Shown: positions 53,815-63,687, numbered from the stretch's first letter. The stretch: DNA of 64,000 nucleotides from Tahibacter harae (GCF_024437735.1 NZ_JANFQO010000009.1:157713-221712); one strand, 5' to 3'. The notes: generated by a model not told the origin, from the sequence alone. Numbers and translations: made by a program.

Positions 53815-56364
53815 TCACAACGGTCCGTTGAATCCGTCGGCAAACAGCGGCGCTTCGAGCAGGCGGATCTGCCAGGGCTCGCGGCCGTGACGGCCGTCCT
53901 CGGCACTGAAGTAGACCGCTGACCGCGTCGCTCCGATCGGGCGCGGCGCAGCGGAGTACTCGCCGGGAAATATTTCCGGCAAAGGCCCCGCCGCCGTGCC
54001 GGCAGCATTGGCGACGCACAGCTCTTCGCCGCGCAGGTCGTCCCCGCACGAGAACACCACCGCATCCTCGCCCACCGCCGCGATAAAGTTGCCGCTGGCC
54101 TGCAACATGCCCGGCAGTGCGACGGGCCGCGTTCCGGCCGGAGTGCCGTCGGTGACCAGGTAGCGATGCGCGCAGTCCGCACACTCAGCCTTCATGTGCA
54201 CCCATCCGCCTGCAGCGGCGAACCCCGATACCGGCGAATGAAGCAGCATGTGCGTGCCGGCCGCGGTGCCGTCCGTGGACCAGAGCTGGCCGTCGTAACC
54301 GGCGCCGAACCCCAGAACCAGGCGGTCGCCCGCGCGCGCAGCGGCATTCAGCCCGACCGAAGGCACCTGCGACAGCAGCGCGGTGCCGGGCACAGTTCCG
54401 TCCGTCGACGTCAGATTGCAGAAACTGTCGCTGATGCACGACACAAAGAACAGCCTGCCGTTCAGCACCATGTCCTGGGTGCGGTCCGGCAGGCCGCGCA
54501 GCTCGCGTCCCGACAGCAGCAGGTGCGTGCCGGGAAAACTTCCGTCACTGCGCCAGAATTCCCGGTATTGCTGCCGATACAGGATAGCTGCGCCGCCGAT
54601 CTCGCCAACGGCCCGCACGTCCAGGAAATCCGCATTGCCGACCATGCTGCTGCTGTCCGGATCAGCCCTGCACAGCCCGGGAAACGGTTCGCAGGCGAAC
54701 AAGACACCGGTGCCGCCGCCGGTCGGGGCAAGCCACGAAAGCCATGAGCTGTCTGCTCTGGCAACCTCGTGCACACTGCTGAACAGGGTATCCGTGTAGT
54801 ACACGCTGCTGGGGCCCGAGGATCGCGTCAGGAACATCAGTCCGGAGCCTGACCGCTCCAGATCAACAGCAGCCTGACCAGGATAAAAGTCCAGCCCCAG
54901 CGGCGCAGTCCCCGACTCGCTGCCATCGGTGCGCCAGAGTCCTGCACGAACATCGCTGCCGGGCGCCAGCGCGTGATTGAAAAACAGCACGTCATCCACG
55001 CTGACCCAGTCCGCGCTTTGGTCGGGGGTGCGAATACCGCTGCGGGTTTCCTGCCAGATGTCGTGCAGGCGGCGAGTGCCGGCCGCGCTGCCGTCACTGA
55101 TCCATACTTCCCGCCCCTCGCCGCTTTCACCGCTGCTGATGCGCACATTGCCCAGCAGCGCCGATTCGCTGAAATCGAGTGCGCCGGTGCCCAGATTGGT
55201 CACGATGCCGTCGGCGAGTCCGATCGCCAGATCGCCCCCGTAGTGGTCAAATACGATGGAACCGTTCAACGGATAGAAGCGGCCTTGCGCAACCGCCGGG
55301 TTTTCTTCTGACGAAGGGATGCGGAGAGTTCCCGCCGTGGTTCCGTCGCTGATGTAGACGGCCTTCTCGGAGAGGCCGCCCGTGCCGATGTACGCATCGA
55401 AAATCAGTCGGCCGTCGTGGAGGACGAGCTGCGTCGCCGACTGCTCCGAAGGTGCTATCTCGACGACGGTCTGCGGCTCGGACTCTCCTTCTGCAAGGCG
55501 CAACAGCCGCGTGGCGCCGCCGGTGGTTTCCGTTATGTACAAGGCGCCGCCCAGGGCAGCGAGGTCGCCGGAGAAATCCCGTGGCTCCGTGACTTTCGCA
55601 GTTCCCACAACTGTTCCGTCGGAGCGCCAGATCTGCCTCTGTATGGCCAGCGATACGACGAAATAGCAGTAATTGCCCATCTTCGCGCTCGCCTCCGCGC
55701 GGGCAAACATGGGAAAGGTCGTCAAGACGCTGCTGTGGCCGGGTATCCCGTCGGTGCGCACCAGGGATTCCAGCATCGACCGGCCGGAGCCGCTGAGGAT
55801 CACGTCGCTGCCGATTGCGCAGCTTGTCGAAATGGAATCGATGGGGAAATCAGGGCCGCCGGGCAGCGGAATGGTTCCTTGTGGCGTGCCATCCGTCGAC
55901 AGGATCTTCCCGCCTGAAATGCCGAGAATCGTGCGACTGCCCACCGCTGCCGTGCGGTACACAGGCCCACCCAGCGAAGTCAGCCGCGTGGCCTGCCCGC
56001 CCTCGACCGGCAGCGACCACAACTGCAGTCCGGTGCCGTCATCGGCCGAAACGATGACCCGGCTGCCTTGCAGCGAGACGGGTTCGGGGCGCGAGCCCGC
56101 CGTGCCCGGTGCGATATCCGCCAGAAAACGCAGATCGCCCGTTGCATTGGTGGAATACAGCTCCGTTCCGGTGGCGGCGTCCGTGGCAGCGAAATAGATC
56201 CGGTCGCCGAGCGTCCTGAACGAATGCGGGGAGGAACCGCGGCCGGACGGTTGCGTCGCCAGATCCTTCACCAGGTCGGCCTGCAGCGCAGGCAGCTGCG
56301 CGGCTGCGGCCTCTGCCGCGGCCAGGCCACACAACATGAAAGCAATCCATCGTATTGCGCGCAT
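53815..56364 (-). CDS. secreted ELWxxDGT-repeat protein with C-terminal FADGFNG motif
   Basis: An 849-residue precursor with a signal segment (IAFMLCGLAAAEAAAA). It consists of many beta-propeller-like repeats with the core [IL]W-x-[ST]DGT-x-x-GT, for example QIWRSDGTVVGT, REVWISDGSAAGT, LWRTDGSESGT, LWSTDGTAAGT and YLVTDGTPAGT. About ten paired cysteines are present. It ends in PLFADGFNGPL. This ELWxxDGT repeat family is found in exported bacterial proteins without known enzymatic activity; carbohydrate or surface binding is a guess. Its codon use is slightly less biased to GC-ending codons than the neighbours. It sits alone between map and rpsB, an unusual position. Confidence 0.83.
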   Translation of the reverse strand: MRAIRWIAFMLCGLAAAEAAAAQLPALQADLVKDLATQPSGRGSSPHSFRTLGDRIYFAATDAATGTELYSTNATGDLRFLADIAPGTAGSRPEPVSLQGSRVIVSADDGTGLQLWSLPVEGGQATRLTSLGGPVYRTAAVGSRTILGISGGKILSTDGTPQGTIPLPGGPDFPIDSISTSCAIGSDVILSGSGRSMLESLVRTDGIPGHSSVLTTFPMFARAEASAKMGNYCYFVVSLAIQRQIWRSDGTVVGTAKVTEPRDFSGDLAALGGALYITETTGGATRLLRLAEGESEPQTVVEIAPSEQSATQLVLHDGRLIFDAYIGTGGLSEKAVYISDGTTAGTLRIPSSEENPAVAQGRFYPLNGSIVFDHYGGDLAIGLADGIVTNLGTGALDFSESALLGNVRISSGESGEGREVWISDGSAAGTRRLHDIWQETRSGIRTPDQSADWVSVDDVLFFNHALAPGSDVRAGLWRTDGSESGTAPLGLDFYPGQAAVDLERSGSGLMFLTRSSGPSSVYYTDTLFSSVHEVARADSSWLSWLAPTGGGTGVLFACEPFPGLCRADPDSSSMVGNADFLDVRAVGEIGGAAILYRQQYREFWRSDGSFPGTHLLLSGRELRGLPDRTQDMVLNGRLFFVSCISDSFCNLTSTDGTVPGTALLSQVPSVGLNAAARAGDRLVLGFGAGYDGQLWSTDGTAAGTHMLLHSPVSGFAAAGGWVHMKAECADCAHRYLVTDGTPAGTRPVALPGMLQASGNFIAAVGEDAVVFSCGDDLRGEELCVANAAGTAAGPLPEIFPGEYSAAPRPIGATRSAVYFSAEDGRHGREPWQIRLLEAPLFADGFNGPL

Positions 56365-56716
56365 AAGGCAGCCTTGGGGGCGATCAGCCTGGATTCTAAA
56401 CGCCTGACGGCGGAAACGGCCCCGCCCTCGCAGCGGCGTCCGAACCGGCCGGATGGCCCGGCCGCTTGCCTTGCCCCGCGCAGACCCGCTATTCTTCCGC
56501 GGATTTTCCGCCCGGGCCCCAGGCCCAGGACGGCAAATCCAGGCGCGGAGCAAGTCCCGCCACCACGGCAATCCTGCCGAATCCACACACGTTCCGTCAC
56601 CGCTCCGGGGTGCTTCGCAAGAAGTCGGTCGCGGGGGGACGTGGAGGACGACAACCCCGGGCCGCTGCACTGCAAACCGAGTTTCCGTGCGCGCCCCTTT
56701 CAGGAGCTATACCACC
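56365..56716 (+). promoter_or_regulatory. rpsB promoter and leader region
   Basis: 352 bases before rpsB. The last 130 bases can fold (CGGGG near 56633 with CCCCG near 56663) and include CAGGAG at 56701 as the ribosome binding site. In gammaproteobacteria S2 represses its own mRNA through the rpsB leader, so this stretch is the likely target. The exact transcription start and the conserved leader fold cannot be fixed by eye. Confidence 0.45.
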
Positions 56717-57601
<885 letters not shown>

Positions 57602-57614
57602 GCAGCATGCAACA

Positions 57615-57642
57615 GCCGGAGCGCAGTCCGCTGCGCTCCGGC
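57615..57642 (+). other. rpsB-tsf intercistronic hairpin
   Basis: Perfect 12-bp stem (GCCGGAGCGCAG and complement) with a TCCG tetraloop and no following T-run. In many bacteria a weak attenuator between rpsB and tsf sets the ratio of S2 to EF-Ts; this stem is in the right place for that role or for mRNA protection. Confidence 0.65.
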
Positions 57643-57725
57643 GCGTCACGGCCCTGTCGTGATGCAGCAACAAGATTCCGCTTCCCGGCGCGACCTGTGT
57701 CGCCGCCGCAACCATCGAGGATTAC

Positions 57726-58604
57726 ATGGAAATCACCGCGAGTCTGGTCAAAGAACTGCGCGAGCGCTCGGGCGCCGGCATGATGGAGTGCAAGAAGGCA
57801 CTGACCGAGAACGCCGGCAACATCGACGCAGCGATGGAATACCTGCGCAAGTCGGGCCTGGCCCAGGCTGACAAGAAGGCCGGCCGCGTGGCCGCCGAAG
57901 GCCGCATCGCCCTGGCCCAGGCCCCGGGCAAGGCCGTGCTGGTCGAAATCAACTCCGAAACCGACTTCGTCGGCAAGGACGAGAACTTCGTCAAGTTCGC
58001 CAACACCGTCGCCCAGGTCGCCCTGGATTCCGGCGCTGCCGACATCGACGCCCTCAAGGCGGCTCCGTACGGCAACGGCGGCACGGTCGAGGAAGCCCGC
58101 CAGGCCCTGGTGGCCAAGGTCGGCGAGAACGTGCAGGTGCGCCGTCTGGCCAAGGTCGACAGCAGCGGCATCGTCACCGGCTATGTCCACGGCGGCCGCA
58201 TCGGCGTGCTGGTGGAACTCAAGGGCGGCAACGAAGAGCTGGCCCGCGGCATCGCCATGCACGTGGCCGCGATGAATCCTCCGTACGTGAAGGCGGCCGA
58301 CGTCCCGGCCGAATTCATCGCCAAGGAGAAGGAAATCGAGCTGGCCAAGATGAGCGAGAAGGACAAGGCCAAGCCGGCCGAAATCCTGGAAAAGATCATC
58401 AGCGGCAAGATCGCCAAGATCATCAACGAAGTCACCCTGGCCGGCCAGCCCTATGCGCTGAACACGGATATGACCGTCGAAGCCGTGCTGAAGAAGGAAG
58501 GCGCCGACGTGGTCGGCTTCCAGCGTCTGGCCGTCGGCGAAGGCATCGAAAAGGTGGTGGAAGACTACGCCGCCGAAGTGATGAAGCAGGCCGGCCTGGC
58601 CTGA
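57726..58604 (+). CDS. tsf: elongation factor Ts
   Basis: Exchanges GDP for GTP on EF-Tu. The 292-residue protein has the N-terminal UBA-like domain ([26 protein letters not shown]), the TDFV motif in [14 protein letters not shown] that inserts into EF-Tu, and the coiled-coil and C-terminal modules. GAGGA lies before the ATG. It is followed by a very strong terminator and a run of further hairpins. Confidence 0.97.
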   Translation: MEITASLVKELRERSGAGMMECKKALTENAGNIDAAMEYLRKSGLAQADKKAGRVAAEGRIALAQAPGKAVLVEINSETDFVGKDENFVKFANTVAQVALDSGAADIDALKAAPYGNGGTVEEARQALVAKVGENVQVRRLAKVDSSGIVTGYVHGGRIGVLVELKGGNEELARGIAMHVAAMNPPYVKAADVPAEFIAKEKEIELAKMSEKDKAKPAEILEKIISGKIAKIINEVTLAGQPYALNTDMTVEAVLKKEGADVVGFQRLAVGEGIEKVVEDYAAEVMKQAGLA

Positions 58605-58630
58605 TCGCACTGCTGCACGTTGGTGCATGC

Positions 58631-58664
58631 AAGGGCCGCGGGAGACCGCGGCCCTTCTTATTTT
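58631..58664 (+). terminator. tsf intrinsic terminator
   Basis: Perfect 11-bp stem (AAGGGCCGCGG with CCGCGGCCCTT) capped by a GAGA (GNRA) tetraloop, followed by CTTATTTT. It is 27 bases after the tsf stop codon and is the first of five similar units. Confidence 0.93.
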
Positions 58665-58793
58665 GTCGCCGCGGCAGACCGCAGCCCTTTTTATTTTGTC
58701 GCCGCGGGAAACCGCGGCTCTTTTTGTTGCCGCCGCGGAAGCCGCGGCGTTTTCGCGTTTTCCGCCGCAGGGCACCGCGGCCGTCCCGTTTGT
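58631..58793 (+). repeat. five tandem terminator-like hairpins, about 33-bp period
   Basis: After the first terminator come units starting near 58665, 58699, 58731 and 58761, each with CCGCGG-(3-4 bases)-CCGCGG-type arms and a T-rich spacer: CTTTTTATTTTG, CTTTTTGTTG, GTTTTCGCGTTTT and GTCCCGTTTG. Unit 2 has one mismatched stem pair, and units 4-5 have weaker T-tracts, so the series decays with distance from tsf. Remnants of GC-rich stems continue to about 58950. No gene is present in 58605-59136. Confidence 0.88.
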
Positions 58794-59046
58794 CGCCGCC
58801 AAGCTCCCGGCCTCCGTCTTCCCGGCGTACAGAATGCGCTCATTCCCGTTTCGCAGCTGGGACAAAACGCCGCACTCTGGTTTCGCGGCCCTGCGACACC
58901 CCGGCGTCCGCTGCCGCGGCAATCGCCGTCCTTTCGCAGCGGCCGAAGTGGTGCGGATGCCATTCTCGCAATTGAAATTTTCCGTATTTTTCCAAATACC
59001 TCGCCAACCCCGATTCAACGCAACACCACCCGCACGTAAAAAACAC

Positions 59047-59078
59047 GCTAACCGCAGCGATTAACCCGCGTTTAGCGC
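59047..59078 (+). promoter_or_regulatory. TTAACC-N5-TTAGCGC motif upstream of the first secreted paralogue
   Basis: GCTAACCGC, TTAACCCGC and TTTAGCGC lie in a row; GCTAA (59047) and TTAGC (59072) are inverted to each other. The pair TTAACC (59061) and TTAGCGC (59072), 11 bases start to start, recurs before the second paralogue with the same spacing and about the same distance to the ATG (58 versus 60 bases). Probable shared operator or activator site. Confidence 0.55.
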
Positions 59079-59136
59079 AACCCGGAGCCGGCGGATTCAA
59101 CATTCGCGCCCCCGCCAGCCACCGGAACCTTGCTCG

Positions 59137-60288
59137 ATGCGCAACCTGCGCCTGCCCTTGCCCCTGTTGCTGCTCGCGCTCGCTGCGCCTTCCACTGCCC
59201 AGACGCCGGGCGTGGAGCTGCGCATGAAATGGGGCAATCCGCCCAGGATCTGCGTCATCCGCACCGACGCCGACGGCGTCTCCGTGGCCGGCGACGGCGC
59301 ACTGGAATTCAACGGCACCGCGGCGGCAACGGACTGTCCGGGCGGCGGCGGCACAGTCACCGACCCGGTGATTACCGACGATCTCGGCGCGAGCGAGCTG
59401 CCGGCCGAAGTCCTGGTCGGCGCCAGCACGACGGTGCACTGGTCCGCCGATGCGGACAGCTGCAGCTATGCCGGCAGCAGCTTTCCCGGCACGCTTGCGA
59501 ACTGGCCGACCTCGGGCGCCGGCGCAACGCCCTGCTCCAGCGCCGCGGGCTGCGCCGCCGACCACGCCGTGAACCTCAGCTTCGCTCAGGCCGGCACGTA
59601 TACGTTCAAGCTCACCTGCAGCAAGGCCGGCGCGGCCAATCCGGCGGTTTCCACGCGCAGCGTGAGCGTGACGGAGCAGCCGTCCAGCGGCTGCATCGCG
59701 CCCGCCGGCCTGCGCCGCCTGCTCAGCGGACAGGTACGCTACAACAGCACAGCCTCGTATCCGGCGCGCACGGCCGACCTGACCCGCTTCGAGAGCGTGT
59801 TCGGCCACGACCAGAACGACGGCCCGCTGCGCCCCTTCCCCGGCACCATCAACCTGACCCAGCGCATCATGCTGCCGGAAAACAATTACGTCGCCCTGCA
59901 ATTCACCGTGCCGGACAACTTCAACACCGCGACCCAGGGCGCCTACGCGCTGGAGGAAAGTGCGGTGAATGACCGCCCGGACAAGGTCTCCATCACCATC
60001 AGCAAGCGCTGCGGCGATTTCAGGCCCACGGCCGCCGCCCCCATGACCGACCGCTGCATCCTCAACGCCAGTGAGCTGAACGGCTCCATCCCCTGGGGCA
60101 ATGTCGGCCTCACCGCGCGCTGCCAGCTGCAGGCCGGCCAGACCTATTACCTCAATATCCTGTACGCCTCGCTGGATGCGCCGACCACGCCAGGCTGCAA
60201 TATCAGCAGTTGCGGCGCGCCGATACTCAACCGCAAGACCGGCCCCACGACCGGCCATATCTGGCAGGGCACGCCTGCCTCACCCTGA
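59137..60288 (+). CDS. secreted cysteine-rich protein of unknown function, tandem paralogue 1
   Basis: A 383-residue precursor with signal MRNLRLPLPLLLLALAAPSTA. The mature part starts GVELRMKWGNPPRICVI. An Ig/PKD-like segment (about 95-180) contains STTVHWSADADSCSYAGSSFP and GTYTFKLTCSKAGAANPAVST, with paired cysteines. A second beta domain (about 185-383) contains RRLLSGQVRYN, FESVFGHDQNDGPLRPFPGT and QAGQTYYLNILYA. I recognise no enzyme family. The second copy follows in tandem with the same layout and the same upstream motif. No FxDxF ending. Confidence 0.78.
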   Translation: MRNLRLPLPLLLLALAAPSTAQTPGVELRMKWGNPPRICVIRTDADGVSVAGDGALEFNGTAAATDCPGGGGTVTDPVITDDLGASELPAEVLVGASTTVHWSADADSCSYAGSSFPGTLANWPTSGAGATPCSSAAGCAADHAVNLSFAQAGTYTFKLTCSKAGAANPAVSTRSVSVTEQPSSGCIAPAGLRRLLSGQVRYNSTASYPARTADLTRFESVFGHDQNDGPLRPFPGTINLTQRIMLPENNYVALQFTVPDNFNTATQGAYALEESAVNDRPDKVSITISKRCGDFRPTAAAPMTDRCILNASELNGSIPWGNVGLTARCQLQAGQTYYLNILYASLDAPTTPGCNISSCGAPILNRKTGPTTGHIWQGTPASP

Positions 60289-60298
60289 GCACCGCCGG

Positions 60299-60320
60299 CC
60301 CGCGCGCACCGGCGCGCGGG
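60299..60320. other. hairpin between the tandem secreted-protein genes
   Basis: CCCGCGCGC and GCGCGCGGG with an ACCG loop, without a T-run. The rest of the 267-base gap carries the motif at 60478-60495 and the second gene's leader. Confidence 0.55.
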
Positions 60321-60477
60321 CAGCAGGCGGTATGCCCCGTGCTGTGTTCCTGATGCCCACGCACGGCGCGCCAGATGCAGCCCTCCGTCCGCCGTCGCAG
60401 TGCCTGCGCAGCGCGCCGGAGGTGCCGCTGCGCCGCCCGGCAACCCGCCCGCGGCCCCGCGATATCCGGCGCGACGG

Positions 60478-60495
60478 TTAACCAACGCTTAGCGC
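60478..60495 (+). promoter_or_regulatory. TTAACC-N5-TTAGCGC motif upstream of the second secreted paralogue
   Basis: Same two half-words and spacing as at 59061-59078; here it is also part of the palindrome GGTTAACC. It lies 60 bases before the ATG at 60556. Confidence 0.55.
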
Positions 60496-60555
60496 TTCAG
60501 GTCGCGCCCGCCGCCAAGATTCACTTCGTCTTTCGTTCTAGCTGGAGTTCTGCCC

Positions 60556-61686
60556 ATGCGCGCACCGCGCCTCACTACTTCCGCCCTGCTGATAACGCTG
60601 GCAGGTTCGTCCATCGCGCTGGGCGCCGGCGTCGAATTGCATGTGAAATGGGGCAGCCCGGAGAAGACCTGCGTCATCACCAGCACGGACGACGGCGTCA
60701 GCGTCGACCCGGCCACCGGCAACCTGAGCCTCACCGGCAGCTTCGCCGCGAGCAACTGCCCCGCCGGCGGCGGCGGCACGGTGCCCGATCCGGTAATCAC
60801 CGACGGACTGGATCTGAGCGAGCTGCCCGAGCAGGTCCTGGTCAACAGCACCACGACGGTGAACTGGGCCGCCGATGCGGAAACCTGCACCTACGCCGGC
60901 AGCACCTTCCCCGTCAGCCTGCCCAACTGGCCCACCTCGGGCTCGGGCGCCATCGGCTGCTCCACCACTGCCGGCTGCGCCAGCAATCATTCGGCGCCGA
61001 TCACCTTCACCCAGACCGGCACCTATACGTTCAAGCTCACCTGCACCAAGGCGGGCGCGGCGAATCCGGCGATTTCCACCCGCGTCGTATCGGTCAACAA
61101 CACGCCGCCGGCGGGCTGCATCGCACCGGCCGGCCTGACCCGCCTCACCTCGGGCACGGTCAAGTACAACGACGGCGCCTCGCGCACCGCGGACCTCACC
61201 CTGTTCGAAAACGTGTTCGGCCACGATCCCAACAGCAGCACCCTGCGCACCTTCCCCGGCACCATGAACCTGACCCAGCGCATCCTGATGCCGAAGAACG
61301 GCTACGTGGCGCTGAAATTCACCGTGCCGTCGAATTTCACCAGCGCCACCCAGGGCGGCTACCGCAACGAGGAAACCAACCAGCCCGACCGCCCCTCGCT
61401 GGTGTCCATGACCATCAGCCAGTCCTGCGGCGATTTCAGCACCACGCCGACCGATCCGATGACGACCAAGTGCATCCTCAACCGCGGCGCCATGAGCAAT
61501 GCGCTGGCCTGGGGCGCCACGGGCCTGACCAGCCGCTGCGAATTGCAGGCCGGCCAGACCTACTACCTCAATATCCTCTACGCGCCGCTGGATACGCCGA
61601 CCACCTCGGCCTGCAGCCTGCCCACCTGCAGCAATCCGATCCAGAACCAGAAGACCGGCAGCCAGCAGGGCATCTGGCAGAACTGA
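60556..61686 (+). CDS. secreted cysteine-rich protein of unknown function, tandem paralogue 2
   Basis: A 376-residue precursor with signal region TTSALLITLAGSSIALGA. It is colinear with the preceding gene product: GVELHVKWGSPEKTCVI, STTTVNWAADAETCTYAGSTFP, GTYTFKLTCTKAGAANPAIST, FENVFGHDPNSSTLRTFPGT and QAGQTYYLNILYAPLDTPTT. The duplication is therefore complete, including the regulatory motif. Function unknown; the beta-sandwich look and conserved cysteines suit a surface or extracellular binding protein. A good terminator follows at 61697. Confidence 0.78.
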   Translation: MRAPRLTTSALLITLAGSSIALGAGVELHVKWGSPEKTCVITSTDDGVSVDPATGNLSLTGSFAASNCPAGGGGTVPDPVITDGLDLSELPEQVLVNSTTTVNWAADAETCTYAGSTFPVSLPNWPTSGSGAIGCSTTAGCASNHSAPITFTQTGTYTFKLTCTKAGAANPAISTRVVSVNNTPPAGCIAPAGLTRLTSGTVKYNDGASRTADLTLFENVFGHDPNSSTLRTFPGTMNLTQRILMPKNGYVALKFTVPSNFTSATQGGYRNEETNQPDRPSLVSMTISQSCGDFSTTPTDPMTTKCILNRGAMSNALAWGATGLTSRCELQAGQTYYLNILYAPLDTPTTSACSLPTCSNPIQNQKTGSQQGIWQN

Positions 61687-61696
61687 GGCCGTACCG

Positions 61697-61723
61697 GCGG
61701 GCGCCATGCGGCGCCCGCTTTTT
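61697..61723 (+). terminator. terminator after the secreted tandem pair
   Basis: 9-bp stem (GCGGGCGCC with GGCGCCCGC), ATGC loop, followed by five T. It is 10 bases after the stop codon and ahead of the convergent diguanylate cyclase gene. Confidence 0.9.
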
Positions 61724-61811
61724 GTGCCAGACGCGCTCCCGGCGACATGGGGAGATTGTTGGGAAGGACCGATTGCCCCTGCGCAGGGATGCGCCCTCCG
61801 GGGCTTGCAGG

Positions 61812-62963
61812 CTAGCCCAGCTCGACCCGGTCGCGCCCCGCGGCCTTGGCCTGGTACAGCGCCGCATCCGCCCGGCGCAGCAGATCGTCCAGACTGTGCT
61901 CGCCCTGCGCCACCGCAACACCGATGGAAACGGTGATCGCCACCGGCGCTGCGCCCAGTTGCAGCGGCTGTGCGCGAACCGCTTCGCGCAGGCGCCCGGC
62001 CGCAGCCAATGCCTGGGCCGCGCCCGCCGCGGCCAGCAGCACGACGAATTCCTCGCCGCCCTGGCGCCCGGCCAGATCGCCGCTGCCGGCCGCCGCCTGC
62101 AACAGGCGCGCGACCTGCTGCAGGGCCAGGTCGCCGGCCTCGTGGCCGTGCCGGTCGTTGATGGCCTTGAAGTGATCGATGTCGACGAGGGCCAGGGCGA
62201 AACCGCCGCTGCCGCGCGCAGCCTGTGCCAGGCGCTGCGCGCCCAGCGCCGCGATGGTGCGGCGGTTGGCCAGGCCGGTGAGATAGTCGGTGGACGCGGC
62301 CCGTTCCCACTGCCGGCGGATACGGTCCGAGCAGAGCAGCAGAAAGCCGGTAGTGCCTATCACCGGCAGCACCGCGGCAAGCATCGGCGTGAGTGCGTTG
62401 ATCCAGCTGGAGCGGTCCACGATGGTCCCAGCCGCACCGGGCATGACGACGAAATACACCCCGCGCAGCAGCATGAACAGGGCCAGCACAGCGAAGATGC
62501 CGGCCAGCACGCGCGCGCTCAGCGCCTGCTCGCGGCGGGTCGCGGCCAGCACGGTCCAGGCGGCGGCGACCAGCATGACGCACCAGGCCAGGGAAGCGAT
62601 GACGATGCGCGCGATGAAATCCGGCTGCGGCCCGGCAAACCACCAGATGCCCAGGGTACCCAGCAGCGCCGGCAGCAGCAGGATCCAGCGGTCCGGCAGC
62701 CCGTAGAACTGGCGCATCGCACGCCAGCAGCCGGCGACGCCGAGCATGACCAGGCCATTGCCCAGCGGCAGCACCAGCTCTGCCGGCATGAACTGCTGCA
62801 CGGCGAACAGGATGCAGCCGCAGGCCTGCAGCAGGGTGCCTATGCGCCAACTGATCGCGCTGGGCCGCAGCGCCGCCGGCAGGTCGCCATGCATCAGCCC
62901 CAGCACGCCGCCGTTGAGCAGCATCATCAATGCGGCGATCAGGAAGGCGGTCGTGGGGTCCAT
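61812..62963 (-). CDS. membrane-bound diguanylate cyclase (GGDEF)
   Basis: A 383-residue protein with an N-terminal membrane domain of about six to seven helices (residues 5-210) and a C-terminal GGDEF domain (about 220-383). The active-site motif reads RQGGEEF, and DIDHFKAINDRHGHEAGD holds the metal and guanine contacts. The RxxD inhibitory site is degenerate (GSGD: the arginine is missing). No periplasmic sensor domain is evident, so the signal may be sensed in the membrane. Start ATG 62963; the frame extends upstream into the heptamer repeats, which are not coding. Confidence 0.88.
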   Translation of the reverse strand: MDPTTAFLIAALMMLLNGGVLGLMHGDLPAALRPSAISWRIGTLLQACGCILFAVQQFMPAELVLPLGNGLVMLGVAGCWRAMRQFYGLPDRWILLLPALLGTLGIWWFAGPQPDFIARIVIASLAWCVMLVAAAWTVLAATRREQALSARVLAGIFAVLALFMLLRGVYFVVMPGAAGTIVDRSSWINALTPMLAAVLPVIGTTGFLLLCSDRIRRQWERAASTDYLTGLANRRTIAALGAQRLAQAARGSGGFALALVDIDHFKAINDRHGHEAGDLALQQVARLLQAAAGSGDLAGRQGGEEFVVLLAAAGAAQALAAAGRLREAVRAQPLQLGAAPVAITVSIGVAVAQGEHSLDDLLRRADAALYQAKAAGRDRVELG

Positions 62964-63123
62964 GGCGGCGAGTCTAGTCGGGATTCGGGATTGAGCGTTC
63001 GCGGTTCGCTCCTGCAGTGAAGAGCGACAACCAACCCGGTCCGCCACGCCTGCTCTTGTCAATCCCGAATCCCGAATCCCGTTTTGCTAATCTTGAATCC
63101 CAATCCCGAATCTCCCTGCCCCC
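62964..63123. repeat. inverted heptamer-type repeats between the cyclase and TfoX-N genes
   Basis: TCGGGATTCGGGATTGAG near 62979 is mirrored by CAATCCCGAATCCCGAATCCCG near 63060-63081 in part, with further AATCCC words up to 63112. It is the same family as at 25508 and 52802. It also must contain the divergent promoters, which I cannot point to. Confidence 0.7.
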
Positions 63124-63672
63124 ATGCAGACAGACCCGGACCATATCGCCTACCTGCTGGAACTGCTGTCCGGCCTGGGTCCGGTCAGCGCCAGGCGCAT
63201 GTTCGGCGGCCATGGCATCTACCACGACGGGCTGATGATCGCGGTCGTGGTCGAGCAGCGTCCTTATCTCAAGGTCGATGACCTGACCCGCGCCGATTTC
63301 GCCGCCGCGGGCTGCGAGGTCTGGACGTACGGCGGCAAGGGCAAGCCCATCGAGATGGGCTACTGGTCGGTGCCCGACGAAGCCATGGACTCGGCCGAAG
63401 CCATGACGCCCTGGGCGCGGCGCGCCTATGCGGCGGCGCTGCGCAAGGCGAATGCGCCCAGACCGGCGAAGAAGCCGCTGGCCGCGAAAAAAGCGGCAGC
63501 CAAGAAGCCGGCCGCGGCTACGAAGAAGGCAACAGCCGCGAAGAAGGCAGCCACCGTGAAGAAACCCGCAGCGGCGAAGAAATCAGGCGTCGCGAAACAG
63601 TCCGGCACGGCCAGGCAATCGGGCACGCTGCGAAAAACCGGCGCCGCAAAGAAACCCGGCCCCGCCGCCTAG
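63124..63672 (+). CDS. TfoX N-terminal domain protein with histone-like Lys/Ala tail
   Basis: A 182-residue protein. Residues 1-110 form a TfoX-N-type domain (YLLELLSGLGPVSARRMFGGHGIYHDGLMIAVV and WSVPDEAMDS). The TfoX C-terminal helix-hairpin-helix part is absent. Instead, residues about 112-182 are a low-complexity tail of AKK, KKPAA and KKAAT words, like histone H1 or bacterial AlgP/HU-tail proteins, and probably bind DNA or RNA. TfoX (Sxy) promotes competence gene expression in some gammaproteobacteria; whether this stand-alone domain does so is open. It is convergent with uup, 15 bases apart. Confidence 0.83.
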   Translation: MQTDPDHIAYLLELLSGLGPVSARRMFGGHGIYHDGLMIAVVVEQRPYLKVDDLTRADFAAAGCEVWTYGGKGKPIEMGYWSVPDEAMDSAEAMTPWARRAYAAALRKANAPRPAKKPLAAKKAAAKKPAAATKKATAAKKAATVKKPAAAKKSGVAKQSGTARQSGTLRKTGAAKKPGPAA

Positions 63673-63687
63673 ATCAGCCCGCAGTCC

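Noticed and set aside
58620..59039. Open frames through the tandem hairpin array after tsf
   Set aside because: Their repeated peptide words only reflect the 33-bp DNA repeat; there is no ribosome binding site, and the DNA is better explained as terminators.
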